Origin: Liolophura sinensis
Lineage: Eukaryota; Mollusca; Polyplacophora; Chitonida; Chitonidae
DNA: 60,000 nucleotides
Assembly (NCBI RefSeq): GCF_032854445.1
Contig: NC_088300.1
Span: 77,555,966 to 77,615,965 of the forward strand
Direction: 5' to 3'
The notes under the pieces are model-generated. The model did not search any database, was not told where the DNA came from, and saw only the letters and a program-made list of their open reading frames with translations. Shown here in pieces: positions 25,501 to 40,500 of this stretch. The position numbers and the translations under genes were made by a program. Every line of letters begins with the position of its first letter. Within the stretch, counting starts at the first letter, position 1.

Positions 25501-28500
25501 CCATTCATTGGTTGTGTAATGATTTGTACAGATGTAGCTATCCCAGTTGTGTGTTAGAAATTGAAACTTTTCTTGCCCATAGTAGTGAGTCTTATAATTC
25601 ACTTCTAACTACACACGGGTGACTACTCCTGTAATAGCTGTATGCGCATGTGACTTATAACAGCATGTGGTGTCTTCTGAAAAGACAAATGTGGTATTAC
25701 TGGGAGTGGAGATGGAAGCAGTACAATTTTTGTCAGTAATTCTAATTATGTAATCCCCCCTGCTTTGATGACATTTAATTCAAGATGTAGTCCAAATGTT
25801 ATTTCTTACATCACTGGCTTGTGGAATTTAAGGCGTGCAGATTGGCTACATTCAGTTTTGTTTATGCCTATAGGTGGTAATTTTTCTGCATATTTGCAGC
25901 AATTCTTTGGAGTGCTTTGTGAAGGCATTTATGGGACACTTAAAAATGTCCTGAATTTCAGTATGTCATTGCTGTGTTGAAAAGTTTGTCGGTCAACAAG
26001 GCTGCCATTTTCCATCAGGATCTTGCCTAGCATATCACTGAACCTTACAAGCATCTCAGTGGTATAGAATACATGTACATGGTCACCAAATGTAGAAAAT
26101 ATCTTCATTTTGTTTGTTCCATCTTCATTCAAGGCCATTAAAACCTACCTTCAAAAGCTAATAGAAATTAGCTTTAAGATGTATGATGTTGTTTCATTAA
26201 AGGAGTTCAGATGATTAGTTTATCAAAGTTAGCAAAGTTTATTTAGAAGTTAAATGTGCATTTCCCCTATGTGTGTCATTGTGTCTCCATGTATATATAT
26301 ATTTATTTGATTGATGTTTTACACCGTACTCAAGAATATTTCACTTATGTGGCGGCAGCCAGCATTATGGTGGGAGGAAACCGGGCAGAGCCTGGGGGAA
26401 ACCCACAACCATACGCAGGTTGCTGGCAGACCTTCCCAAGTACCGCCGGAGAGGAGGCTAGCATGAGGTGGACTTGAACTCCTAGCAACCGCATTGGTGA
26501 GAGGCTCCTGGGTCATTACGCTGTACTAGAGCGTTAACCAACTGAACCATGGAGGCCCCCTCTCCATGTATAACATTGATGTATATTGGTTTGCTTGACA
26601 TTGGTGTTGCAACAATTCGTGATCCCAAATAACACATGCTCTAAGGAATATTATTTGTACTCATGTATACATGTATACCGTGGATCTACGTACACGTGTA
26701 CATGTTATTTGAATCCTTCGAGTGTTATTCATGTATTTATGTAACATGAGTACATTGGCGTTAAATTTTGTCAGGCTGGACATTTGTGACTGATTTTACA
26801 GGTAGTATATTTTGTAAATAACACATTCACATTTTGTTGGTTTTTTAATTGGTAACAAATTATATTTCAGTATTAAAACTGACATTTACTTTCATCACTA
26901 CCTTTTTGAGTTTGTTATTCTTGTTTATGTTTGCCTGTTAACTGGGAATGGCTGTCCAAAGATTCTAAAGATATCAGTGTTTTACTCTAGTGTAATAGTT
27001 CAGTATCAAGTCTAAAACTAAAAATATATTATAGTTTAGGTATTAAAGCATTTTGATAACTGTTTATCATTAAAATGTATTTTGAGCAGCAAGACAAGGG
27101 TCATATGTTTTTTGGGTGGGGAGCTATTGGTGTGTACATGTCGGTATGTATATACATCCAGATAGGCATGTGTGTGCGCAAACTCATGTGAACTGGGTAA
27201 ACTTCATTATCATTTGAAATGGATCAGCAGTATAGATTTTAAAGCTGTCAATTTTATTTTGAATTCATTGTTTGTAGGTTTGAAAATTTGGAAGATCATT
27301 TATCAGAGTTGATTACGTCTCATCAGAGGACAGATAACAGTCTGAAAGACGAAAAATTATCAAGCCTTTCACCTGAGAATAAAGTAAGTTGTATTATTGG
27401 TCTAGAGTATTTTGGTGTTCCGTTAATGTCAATCTCATACCTCACCCTGCTTGATGCGAGGTTTTCCTCAAGTCTGCTTTTGTTTCCCTTCCCTCTATGT
27501 TTCCATCATAAACTCATTCAGTCTTCAGATGGATCATAAACTGTAAATCTTCAACCTTTTCCACCTCTAAAGCACTTCTTTTCACTGGAATTCATGCATA
27601 CAATTGTTTTGAAAATGTCGCTAAAAAGGAATTGTCAGTAAAGAGCTTTACACCCCGGAGTTCTCAGAATGTTTTTAAAATAATTGTCACAGAGCTAGTT
27701 CAAAAGATTGAAAAATCTTATTAATCTGTATTAATATAGGTGTATTCAAAGCTGTTTGTGTTAATGCCTAGGTAAAATCCTATCAGACTGTACAAGACGA
27801 ACATACCTGACATATTCTCCACGTGGGTTTTGTGTGATTGTCTTCTAAATTTACAAGCTATTTATCATTGTACTATAATTCCCACTGCTGAAAAAAGACT
27901 TGCTTCATGTTCAGTCTGAGTGGGGTCTAGTTTGTTTAGGGCCATGTTCTGATTCACAGATAAATAATTGTGGATACGCTCTCAAACTTTGTCAGAGAGA
28001 ACAAGTGTAATATGAATTCATCTGATTATTTACATGTTAATTATCATAACTGTAACTAAGTAAGTCTCAGATTTCTTCTGGGGTCAACACATCTAGAAAA
28101 ACGTCACACAAGATCAGTTCCACATGTAAATGAAAAAATTTTAATTTATTGAATTTATAATGTACATTAACTTGAATCATTTTACATATAGCCAGAAGTT
28201 TTACAAAAGGCGAAGGAATACATAACATAGTGTAGTGGGCTTAAGTGTATGTTAACTCACGGACATGATATGGATTACAGCCAACTAGATGAAGATTAGC
28301 TTTATTTTTGGGGCATAAAACTGCATTTATAAGACGAATACAGACTTAGTCGGGTTTGTAACACCAGATCTTAAAATAGAACAAAGTGTACTTAACAACA
28401 TATGCAAGTATAACTACTCCCAGCTCACTGAGCTAACGTTGTGGGTGATGGCTCAGTACCATCCTGTACTGCCTTCTTGTTGAGCTGGAATAGCTCAACT

Positions 28501-31500
28501 GCATATGTATCCAAGACTGCCCCAGATGAGCAACTCCAATAATTTTTGAGCATCACAAGCATAATAGTGCTCACAAATACATACAATCATAAAGAAACAA
28601 GGTGATGAAGGGCTTGCGTATTAGATTTCTTGTTGTTTGCAGTGTTTTGAGTGTCTTGATTTGAAAAATTCAACCTAAAGTACCGCCTTTACAGTTTTTT
28701 AAAGTGACATTTTGTTTGTAGTTTTGTTAGGTATACCTTTGCAGAGGTAATCTCCATACCCAAGATGGGTGTTAATTACAGGTTTGCATTGTGTTTCAGG
28801 TGCAACTGTTGAAGTGGCTGCTAGATCAGGTCATAGAAGGACGGGATGAGGATGTGTCTGACTACCTCAATGATCACTTCTCCCCTAACGACCTGGTAAA
28901 TATACCACCCTTGTCATGTATGTCATGTATTGTACTTTGGATAGTGTCTGAATGTACATTTCGTTTTAATATCACATTATATGTAATGTATTAAAGGTGA
29001 TGGATATTTTCAGTACAGGTACGATTACATGCTAAACGTTCAGCCACAAGGTGCTCTCCCTTGAAACCAGTGCATGTATCTGTCAGCTGTCTGTATCACG
29101 TCGCATTGGTTAGATAAATCGTGATGAAAATGTTAAATTGCTTCAGGAATCATGCATATTCTAGTATGACCCTTCTTGTCATAATTTCCCAAAATATCAA
29201 ATAGTTTTTCTTCACTCGGCTGTCAGATATACATATTTTTTTTTTTTGTGTAGATAAATAATTGTGGTGTCTTGCATGTATTAGTCCCCCTGACATAGAC
29301 ATGGTTGTTGTGGGATTTGTTTTTTGTGTGTCTTAATTATGAGATGTTTAGCGTTCCTAAGGAGAAAAATGTGTCGAGTTGAGAGGAAGTTTGGCTAAAG
29401 CTGACAACATGTCCAAGGAAGGAAACTAGAAGACTAATAGAATACAAAGAGAGCTGGCTGATAAATAGAGCAGTTTGAGGAATTAGACATGTGAAGGGGC
29501 TTGCAGGAATACAGTGTAATGAGCTAGGGGAGTTGCTATTAGGGCTGATTGCCATGGATATCCGTGGCAAGAGTGAGGGAGAAAGCTTGGACAGGGCTGC
29601 TCCTGGGGAGGGGAGAAGACACTCACACACAACTATTACTCTATTGATCTGTAAATTTCCTAGGCCCATGGCAAATCATCCCACTCTGAGAATTAATGGC
29701 TTGATTTACAGAAGGCGCACTGCTATTGTGCATCCCACTGCCTCACCAATGCTTTTCTCTGACCAGCTGTAATGAGATTTTCTCAGTGTAAGGGATTTAG
29801 AGGTTCATGCCAAACCTAGGTTCTCTCTTTCCATCCCAACCAACCATATGATATCACACCGTCTCAACCATTGAACGCGGTTATAGTCCAGCTAAAAGCT
29901 AATAAACAGTCTGGTAGGCAAAACTGGCTACGTAGATTTCTTTATTTGGGAATCATCGGCCAAATCCCATGTGACTGTAGGCTGGCTGCTTAATGAAACC
30001 GTGTGGCTGAGAGGCACTGATGAAAATGGCCAGTCAAAAGAGCTGTCCCGGTTTCGTCAGTCTAGCCTGAACAAGATAATTATTCCAGATATGATAGTGG
30101 TAATACAATCAGCTCAGCATCAAACTGTTCCCCGTTGAGCAAGACTGCCGTTTCTTGGAAGCCATCCGTAAACTGTATTGCTAAATGCTGAGACATGATT
30201 CGTCAGGTTCGTCATTTTATAGGGGGCTATTAGTCGTTGCAAGTTCATTTGTTCTGCTCATGTCACAGCTTGCAGATACTGCGTAACATTTTTTCTGGGG
30301 CTGTAATTACAAATCTTCAAACAATTTAGCCAGTAATTGGACAGCAGAGCAGTAATTCATATTCATATGCTATCTTTCAATTGTGGTGAAAGGATGCTGT
30401 GAATAGAAATACACTACACATCAGTTATGATTATTGTGGGTCTCGCAGGAGCATTTCAGCTGGGCCTTAATTTATTTTCCACTCCCTGCACAGTGCTAAA
30501 CAACATGATTATTTTAGTGTTTGTGCTGTTTCCTTAATACTGGCATACAGCCCCTCTTTGTGACATATTACAATTCCTAGCTAAGTTCAAATAGAAATGC
30601 TAGGAGAGTTAGATGCATGCACTGGTGACTGTAATCTAACCTGTTTATACACACTGACTTGATTGTCCTATCCCAGACTTAGAAATCCCCCACAATAAAG
30701 CTGATTGGTATTTATCAAATGCTAGCTACATAAGCAGCAGATCACCGGCTTCTAAACACATATTGGTACTGCAATGATCTCACTAGCCAGCTGGGGGAAG
30801 ACAGCCTCGGTAGGAAATGAAATTGAGCCGGCCAGCGGAGAATCAATCGACCTAACCAAGTGACAGGAACTATGAGATAGAGGGAGAATAGGTTGCTATC
30901 TGTGGGCTTGTGAGAGCAGACAGCTCTGTGATAGTGCCTAATAGTCTAATGCAGTGGATCGGGTTAGTGCCTACAATGCAGACTTATCACAAGTGATACT
31001 AGTGGACCACTTGCACCAACTATGACAGTCTGTCGAACTTGGCCTCAGCACATTTCCTTTTACCAGCATTCTCTCTCTGATTTCAGCGACCAATAAATGT
31101 TGGCCAGGATGCCTTCAACAACACTTACTGGTACTTCGGTGGTAAGTACTACACATTCTTACTGCTTTGTAAAACTTGCATTGTGTTATTTTGTCAAACT
31201 TTGTCAAGTTGTAATGTGTTAGATTGAAACCTTGTCACAACTGATTAAGACACAGTATTAAAAAAAACTTTGAAGTTGTCTGAAGTGTTTTGCTATTTAG
31301 CCCCACAAGCCGATGGTGGCTGAACAGTTTAAAGCTTCACTTTAAAATTGTTATTTCTTATCTAGCAATGTAACAAAATTGTTATTTTTTATATACAAGG
31401 TCAAAATTTTGAAATCAAATATTTGACCAGCAATTTCACCTGTGTAGGTTTGTAAGAATGTCAGTGGTTTCTTGAGCACCAAGCAAAGTTTTCCCCATCT

Positions 31501-34500
31501 CATAAGAGACATCCACACACAGGTCAGATTTATGGCTTGACTTGCCCTTTGAAATAAGCTATTAATTTAAAGAAGGATTAAATGATTAATATCATATACA
31601 TTGACATTACTTGTTCATGCATATGTGCCTTCCCTTATGAGCCTTATTGAGCTGTTGAATCAGCACCAGGAAGCTTTTGTTTTGTCTTATGTGAAGATAG
31701 GTTTCTTTGGGATACATTCAATGTTTTCTTATGCCATATTGTGTCCAAAATGGTTGAATTCGGTTTGTAAGTGGAGAGACTCAGGTTCTTTGCTTATGAA
31801 GGATGTTTGTCTGAAATGATCCTGAATTTGGCAGAGGAATATGTAAGGTTTATCTCTAGTGCTGTTTTTTGAAATGCAATGATGTTTGTCAGTCAGGACA
31901 TTCTGTGGCCATTGACAAAATGATTGTTTCTTCATGTTATATCCATTGAGCCTAGATTCTTAGTCTGTGGGTGGGCTTTGTCCCGAGTCCTGAGTGTATG
32001 TAGTACATTATACTGTGAAGAAAATGTTGACACCAGATGTTATGATGGCCAATTCTTTGGTACTCCTGTGTGGAGGGTTATGTAGAGCAGAAAGTCTGAT
32101 ATTTCATGTGTTCAGATAAATGTGTGGAATAGTTAACCTTAACACAAAAAATGACTTTTTGTGTTTTGATCTCAAAATTTTCTGTCATGTCCAAGAAGCT
32201 AATTGGTATAGGTGTAGTGACCACATATATTCATTTACAGGTATTACAGGTGGGGCTATGAAGCCTGGATTGTTTGATGTGTACCATTAGTGGTCAGCAT
32301 GGGGACATTAGCATTCCTTCCAGCACCGGTGCTAGCAGAGACTATCTGGATACAGAGATAAACACTCTGACCCACATCTGCCAGACCAATCTATCTTAAT
32401 TTACTCTCCACTGATTTTTACCCTTGTTGATATAAAGCTAACATTAACACAACAGACAACATGAAAAGCGTGTTAGAACTTCCCCGATATTTCTGTCAAG
32501 TGAAATTCTTCTTCTCACCCATCTTTGTCCCAAGTTCTGTTAGATTTGATTCAGTTTCATATCTGAGCGAGAACACATCACAAGGAAGGGGGCGGTTAGT
32601 GAACAGGAAGAATGTCCTAGCTCTTGTTTCTATGACAAAGGAGTAATATTTACTCAAATGGGGATTAGTTATTTCCACCGTGAGCAAAGTTTGTGTTCAA
32701 GAAAGACCATGATCGTGACCCATCAAACAAACCATCTCTTCCCATATAATCTGGCTCAGCCTTCTTGTACCAGACATTATTAACCATCTGATGGTTACAT
32801 GCAGCCCATACTTTGCAAACAGCCCACTTTTCAAGCCACTTGTTTTTCGTTTTGGTTAGGCTTAGATGTCTATTTTTCTGGATAGCTAACAAAACAGCCT
32901 TGCAGGGTACAGTTTTTCTATCATGCAGATGTTTGGAGTAACTATTTTGAAGTCAAAGATCACATTTTGACAGTTTTGAATATTGCTTGGTTTCTGTCAG
33001 GATGAAATTACTAACTTTTTTCAAAGGCTTTTCATTGTAGCTTTTTTGACCTTAATAACTGTTAGTGCTAGAGATTGGTACATGCAATGTGGGATTTGTT
33101 GTTGGGTTCAGTAAACTTTCCTTGCTTAAATAGGAAAAGAAACAAGTAAGTGACCTTTAAGTTGGCAAAAATCTAACTATGCAGCAATTTATACTAAATA
33201 TGTTGTGTAGACAATGGGATTATAGAGTTATATATCTAATGTCAAGCAGAGAACATTTCATTTTGTTGTTGTATTTCATCCCAGTAATACACCTATCAGT
33301 TTTCAGTGGCAGTGGTGCTTTGATTATTGAAGACCTTGATGAACAGTCTTGAGATTCCATCAGGGAAATGTTACCCCAAGAGACCCATTAAGTATATTTG
33401 AAATCATCTGTGTTCAAGTGATTGTGGATTAAGGGACATCTCAACATTAACCGGAAGGAACCACAAAGGATGTCCTAGCTGTATTCCTTTAGGCTCTCTA
33501 CTGAAGCCTGTCCAAACTCAGGAAAAAATCCCTCCTGTCCATATTCTTGGTTCACTGCTCGGCTTATAACTTGTGGACTAAGCCCAGCAATATATCTGAG
33601 TGCTTGTTTCAGGCTCCTCTTGGCCTGTCCACTGTGAGGAGATCACAGGGCAGAAAAAAGCTTCCTGGAACAGAAAGAAAACTAACTTTTCCCCATCCCT
33701 CCACCTCATTCTGTTTCTCCGTCCATTATGTTTTAATGCCTCTGTAGGTCTTCTGTCTCATTTTCAATTTTCTTTATTATGTTTAGTTCATTCGCTCTGT
33801 ATTAATGTAATAACATGATACCAAGGTCATGTAAACAGAAATTAGTGAAATCCATTTTTGGGGGCCTTGCGTTGAAAATAGTTTTTGAAGTATTGATTCT
33901 CACTTTTTTTATTCTATGTTGCCAGTGAAGACTTAAAATAAGATGACTTGTATTAAAAGTATGAGATAATTATGAACTCCAGACACAATAAGTCTACATA
34001 AATGTGCCACAGATTGGCAGCCCATGTGGGCTGCTACTCCAGTGTGGGTGTATATGTAAACATATCTGGGGGTTGGCAACAGTTGGCCTTCTGCTGGTGG
34101 ACTACTGATCAGGATTATAGGTGTACTGTGAGTAAACCAGATTGTCTGCAGGTTGAGCATTGATTATTTTACCTTTGTACTCAGACTGTCACTGGTGTAG
34201 AACCTGACAAGCACACCAGCTAAATACTTATCAGCCCACAAAGACATATTAGAAATCATTGGGAGAGGATAATTAATGTTGACCCTCAGGGGTCAGATTT
34301 CTTCCCTCTGAAACATTCACTCCCCTCCCAGATTCACACATGCATATACCTGTGTTTAGGGTGGGGTTGGCAGGGGTTATCCTAACTGTTACTGGGCTGA
34401 GATACATGTGTATCCCACAGTAAGCTTTGAACAGCAGAGCTTGGCTCCAGTCCCGTATGGTTATGTGCTGCACAAAGCCAAGTATTGATTGTATATAATG

Positions 34501-37500
34501 AAGAAATAGGTTTTATTTCTGGTCCTGTGTATTTGGTCCGTCAGGCGGGCAAGATGAAAATTTGATTTAATGCGTGTTTGGTTTTTCCTGTGCTTGGCCT
34601 TCTCATGTAGCCTGGCTAATGACTTGACTGGCAGCCACCGAACAGCTCTTTGATAAACACCTTCCGAGGAATAGTGACTCCAAACCCACAGATAGCTGAC
34701 AAGAATCAGCTTTCCCTTCCCAGAATTACCTAAAAGACATCTCTAGCTGAATGCTGATGCAATCATTACTGGATTGTTTCATAGAAATTTTTTCTTGAAT
34801 TACAGTTTTTATGTGTAAATGATGAGCTACTCATTGATCTGTGAAACAGGTTGTTGGGTTTGTTAAACGTGCATCAGTGTCATTCTCAGAATAGGTATAG
34901 AAAGATAGGTGACATAGACTAGGGCTAACAAGCTGTTAACAATTCCAGGTTTGTAGAATTTTTTTGTTGGTTAGTGTAATTTATTACCAGTTCCAAATAT
35001 CCCACACATAATTACCAAGCTGATGTAAACATATCGGTTCTCAGAATGGACCATTAATTATAATATGTCTGAGGGAGGTATTAAGAATCACCACTTGATG
35101 GAGTAAGTTCAGGTAGTGTGGTAACATCACATGGAGTATAGTTTTGAGTGTTTTATTCATAAAGTAGTTCAAGGGATTGCGTAAAACATAGACCTGGTTT
35201 TAGTCATTGTCTTTCTGTTTAACTTATTGTCATTAATTTCCTGAGCTAAATGTGGTTCTGTTCTCCACTAAACATGAACTGATGTAATTATGACAGGTTT
35301 GTTTGACTAGGATGTGAACTAATATAATCAGCAAGAGGATAAGACTAAATGAAACCTACAAAAGAAAAGGGAACCTTATCTTGACAGTAATTTGCTTGGG
35401 TTTGTGCCATTGTAATTCCTAATCTCAGATTCTTCAAGTACGTGATGCAATCTTGGCATTCACAAAGCTGGAAAAAATGTTAACCTGCTTTTTTTCTTTG
35501 GGAACCGGGTTGCCTGAAAGAGTAAATAGGTGTTACATGTCAGAGCTCAGCTGAACAATTACATGATAGATGTGTATTGGTGATTGTAAGATAATTAAGG
35601 GAACAGGAATACCTCTAATATAAGCATCCCCAACCCCTCGCGCTAAAGGTAAATATAAGTCTGAAGTTTTTAATAGTGTTCATGTAGATTTATGTCATTG
35701 AGAAAAGTTGTCTTTTATTTCGAATTCATATGTCTGACTTTTAAAACGTATTATTGGTGAGCAATGTCCTTTTTAACAGACATGCAGTTACACTCTTGAT
35801 TTCCCAGAACTTTAGGTGGCTTCTCTTTTTGCTGTGATTTATGCAACTGATTGTTTGCACAAAGAGTTCTGTGATTGCTTCTGTTCATGAAATTGCTTGG
35901 TGGTATACAATATGTTTCATATGTTTTGTCAGTTCAATTTTGAGGGCTATTGGCGAGCTCTTCTGGCTTCTGTACACGTGCCTTGTTATCTGCAGTGCTA
36001 TGCCTGTGGATTAGGGTCATACTGTCTGGCCATTACACAGCCTCAAATGATGACATCTACCCAGATTTACTACACCAATACTGCTACAAAACGCTTTTAT
36101 CTTAATAAATTAGGCTGTTCGTATTCATTTCCTTGTTCTTATATAATACATTTTCTTCATGGTTAACATTCAGCATGGTGACACTGCCAGTGTATAACCC
36201 GATCATGAATGTACACATACTTTGCCATGGTATTGTATTTAACTAGATCAAGGTTAAATGACCAGATTTTGTAGAAGCATATGAAGAGATAATAATCCTG
36301 ATATCTTTACTGTAGTCCTTGTCCTGTAGTTTGTATTTTATTTTCACACACACACACATACAGGGTTAGAAAGTTTCTTGGTTGAGAAGCTGGCGTTGTA
36401 CCACATTAGTTCTGGCCTGGGGTCATGTTGCATGTTTGAGGGACATTGGAGATCAGGAGGTAATGACTGTGCCCGGATAGTATTGGAGATGCTGATTTAA
36501 GGTGTGTATGTGGCATAAATCTAACAATTCTCCACCAGTGTGACTCACAAGTCTCTCAGTGCTAGTGTCCACTGAGGCACTTTCTCCTAGCATTATTCTC
36601 ACATTTCCATGAGAAAAAAAAATGTCCTGGATTTTCAGTTGCCATTTCCCTATTTATATGACATATGTCTTTCATTTGACATCAGTGGGGAATGATCAGA
36701 TGAGTCCTTATTGTAATTCTGTTCAAAATTGTCAGGTTGTTTGATCCCTTTGTGATATTTCATTTTAAGTTTCGCTTTCATTTTAAGTTTCACTTACATC
36801 TGATTTACTGTAGCACAAGCACCTTGGAGTAGGGTTAAATGGGGGTGCAATATTAAAATCTATAAATTACATAAATGTTAATTTCTTTATGGGTCTAGGC
36901 TTTGTTTCAAGTTGAGGATCTGTTTCATCATGCTTTTTTTAAGGCAGAAATTTTATGGGAGTTGAGGCCTCTGTGGACAAAGCTGTTTTGGTGATAACTC
37001 CTGGCCAGCATTAACAATGGTTTAGAAGGCTGTAAAACTAGCACCCAATTGTCTGCAGATGAGCTTTGGCATGGATACAGCCTGGGCTGGCTGGAATAGG
37101 TCTCAGTTTATCTAATCTCTCCTCTCAGATGTATAGCTGTTGCTGTGCACCAATATCACCTTACAAATTACAACATAATGATGCCATTCCTTAAGTTTGT
37201 TTGTTTGTGCTGTTGTGAAATGACTGGATAACAGTGTTCTTCACATTTAAAGAGTCACAAGGGTTAGTCTTCTGGTAACAAAACAAATGATTTAAATCTC
37301 AACTTTGCTATTCATATTCTTCCCAGATTTTTGCAGTAATACTTTTTGTTGGCCTTTTGCTGCTAGCAATTTTGAGTTCCTTTTGTTCCTGCGTTGCTGT
37401 GTGTGATACCCCATTATACATTTTATCTAAATGGCAGCAGGCAGATTTAATTTTAAAAAATGCAGTATGTATTTTCTTGCTATTTTGCAGATATGTTTAT

Positions 37501-40500
37501 AGTCCTCTTTTTTTTTCTTTTGATTAAGCTAATCTGGGTGTCAGCTCTGCCATGTTTGACTTTTCATCAAGTTTCTCTTAGTTTTACATGTATAGTTCTA
37601 CCACTTTTTGTTTTCAAGGGAAGCATTTTGGATTTTGATTGTATTGGGTTTAGCTGTACCACTTTTGATTTGGCTTTAGCTTGGGTTGCGATGGAACGAA
37701 TTTTGATCTTTGTTGAACTACTTTTGGTAAAACTCATCTTGGTTTTAGCCGTAGCAGTTTTGGTTTTGAAGCCGGTTGACTGTTGTAAATCTGTTGGTTT
37801 TGACTTTAAAATCAGTTCATTCAGAGACTGCCTCATTCATCTTTAGCATTGAGAGTGGTAGAGGTTAAGGTGGCATTAAATGTGTGGCTGAGAGGCGCCC
37901 TGTGTCACCTTGTGAGTACACCACAACAGTCAGAGGCCAAGGTTTATCTCCTTGTTTCTGTTCATTATCCCCATCCCCACTGGTTGTGAGGCCAGTGTAA
38001 GAGTTTTCCCAGCACGTGACCAGTGGCCATGGAGAGCCTTCCTTAGCCTGACTGACCTCTCAATCAATTAATTAGAGACCTTATTAGTTGACTGCTGGTA
38101 GTGTCTGGCCATGGCCTGGGTCATTTGATGGACACTGCTGTGAGATTTGTAGTAACTTATGTCTCAGCAGCTAATCAAGCATGCTCATAAACAACCAGCT
38201 GTCAAACCTACCTTTCCTGTTCGGGTTAGATTTCAGATTTCTACTGCTTTGCCTTGACACATCAGTTTGATTCTCCATGAGTTGTTTTTTGTCAGTTGCA
38301 TGCTGTTCAAGGTTTTATTGCGATTTCTTCATGGGTCAGCGAGGATTGAAGATCTCTGATCATGTTAAAGTAGTGGTGACCGGTACAAGCCACTGCTGTT
38401 GAGTGTCTTGTTTGCGCCCCCCAGTCTTTGATCCCCCATCCTGACCTGTGTACTTTTCCTGCACTGATCGCCTCTCATGCCCCACTCCTTGCCATAGGAT
38501 CCTCCTCAACCCTCAGATGCAGGCTACTACAAGTACACTTCGCCATTAATTCTGCCTTCACATCACCATGCCTAGCACTGTTTCAGCATGTTTGTCTAAA
38601 TGCTGATGAAGCTGCTTGTCCACTGTGAAATAGGAGGGTTTTTTGGCTGTTTTGTGGTGATGGCATCCAGCTGCCTCTGACATTTTGTGGCCTGCATCTC
38701 TCATTGTACAGTTTTCCCTGTGCTTTCTTACTTTCCAGTGTTTGTGCTAATTTCAGATTCCCTATCCTGGTCATTCCCAGGTAAAAATACTGCCTGTGTG
38801 TAATAACCTACATGTATATTCCTTATTATGTCCATGCCACTGTACTCAGAAATGGCTGATTCAAGATATTAAATATTTCAGGTCTTTTCTGCCATGATAT
38901 AATCGGTACCCTTATCAAATGATTCATACTTATTTTGCTTAGTAGTGTGTCAGTTTAGTAGATCAGACCTGCACTGTTGGAGGTTGTGAACCAGACTTGT
39001 TCTGTACACCCATTGCCACAGTGAATACACTGGTACTCAAGTCTCCAATGTCTAATGTTTCACCGCTGTTAAGTAACATGACGATTATTGTTGCCTAAAT
39101 TGATATTTGATTAGTACTGCTTAGTGGTACTTGCCTAGACCCCAAGTACAGTCCACTCTGTAAAATTGTGGGTTACCTATGGTATGGACACAATGAAAAA
39201 ATCAATGAAAATAGCGCAAGTGCTACAGACTTTGAGAGTCGTGTAATCCTGCCCAGCTAACATGATAGATGGAGACAGTATGACTACAAGCACCAATTGA
39301 TAGGGATTTCAAAGGGTGGTCTTACCAGGGTTTTTTAGTTAATTAAGCATCCCTTTTCGGACTAGATACAAAATGTGTGGTAGAGCTGAGCAATCGGTCT
39401 ACAGGCTTACACCATGAGCCTCTAATTTCTCTGCTGGCTGTGTACATGACTGACCATGGTGTGTGATAAATGGTAAGCTCCAGTGCCAGTCCCATCTACC
39501 GCCAGTGCCAGTCCCATCTACCGCCAGTGCCATCATTTACCAGACAAATGCCCTACATTCATGTGCAGGTAATACATCAGGGAGGCTGCAGCAAACCCTG
39601 TGGGCATAACTCATCTGAATTGTCTATGCAGGTGCTGTTACCTTACACAAATTATTATGTGCTAATCTGTTACAGATGACACTTTTTTTATGATGATTCT
39701 TCCTATCAAGGCCTGAATATTTCTGCTTGCCTTAAATGTTTAACGTGGATCATCCAGTGTAGTCAGGAACTGATTTTGCAGGAGATGGAAGAAAGATACC
39801 ATTTGTCAGCTGTATGCAGAGATAAATCTTCTTTCCAGCTTTGCTTCTGCACCTGCTATACAAAAAAAAAAAAGTGAAATATTAGTTTTAAAAAGAAGCC
39901 AAGCAATAATAGGGTATTTTATTTGTGTCGCAACACACATTACAGCTTCTTTGTGCTGTTCTCTTTCAGCCAAGTCTTTTACCAGGGTGTTAAATTTGCC
40001 TTAGCCACATTGTTAGGGCAGTGTAGACTTAGCTGACTATGAGATTAACACCTGTATATTATAGGCTCAGGTGAGCTGCGAGAACAGGATAGAAAAACGG
40101 CTGTGAACTAGATTATGAAGCTGGCTGAAGTTTCAAGCTGTGTCTTTGCTGACGTGCTCTGGGTTTTTCTGTCACTCAAAGGAAAAGAGAACCTGTCACA
40201 GGGATGTAGCAAAAAAGAAACGACATGAATGGGAAATCAATTTCCAGGCTAAACTCCTAAAAAGACAGCAAACAGGAAAAGCGCCTCATGGTGCATGGCT
40301 CCCTGCGGACAAGCGTAACCCTCACTATTGGCCAGCTTCATTTGTTGATAGTGTCCCGTGGACAGGGTAAAAAATCAATAATTCTCAGTGAGTTGGTTTG
40401 CGGTAGACAGTGACCAGGATAATGTCAGATGTGGCACATTGGGGAATGCCCCCTCTCACTCTCTGATACTCCACCGCCCCTTGTCAGCCTCCCAACATGT

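Larger units (their letters stand above)
23087..27277 (+). other. Intron (4.2 kb)
   Basis: Donor gtaagt, acceptor ttgtttgtag. It contains a poly-C run (23738-23752), a short GCT run near 24213 and a complete SINE on the minus strand (26296-26560). The 106-residue open frame at 24160-24480 is not recognised and contains the GCT run as poly-Ala. Confidence 0.75.

Noticed and set aside
37460-37846. 128-residue open frame as a membrane protein gene
   Set aside because: The hydrophobic run reflects a T-rich degenerate repeat, the opposite strand is open as well, and no signal or domain is recognised.
40140-40370. 76-residue basic open frame as an exon
   Set aside because: No family recognised and no consistent splice signals; likely chance in a unique intronic stretch.
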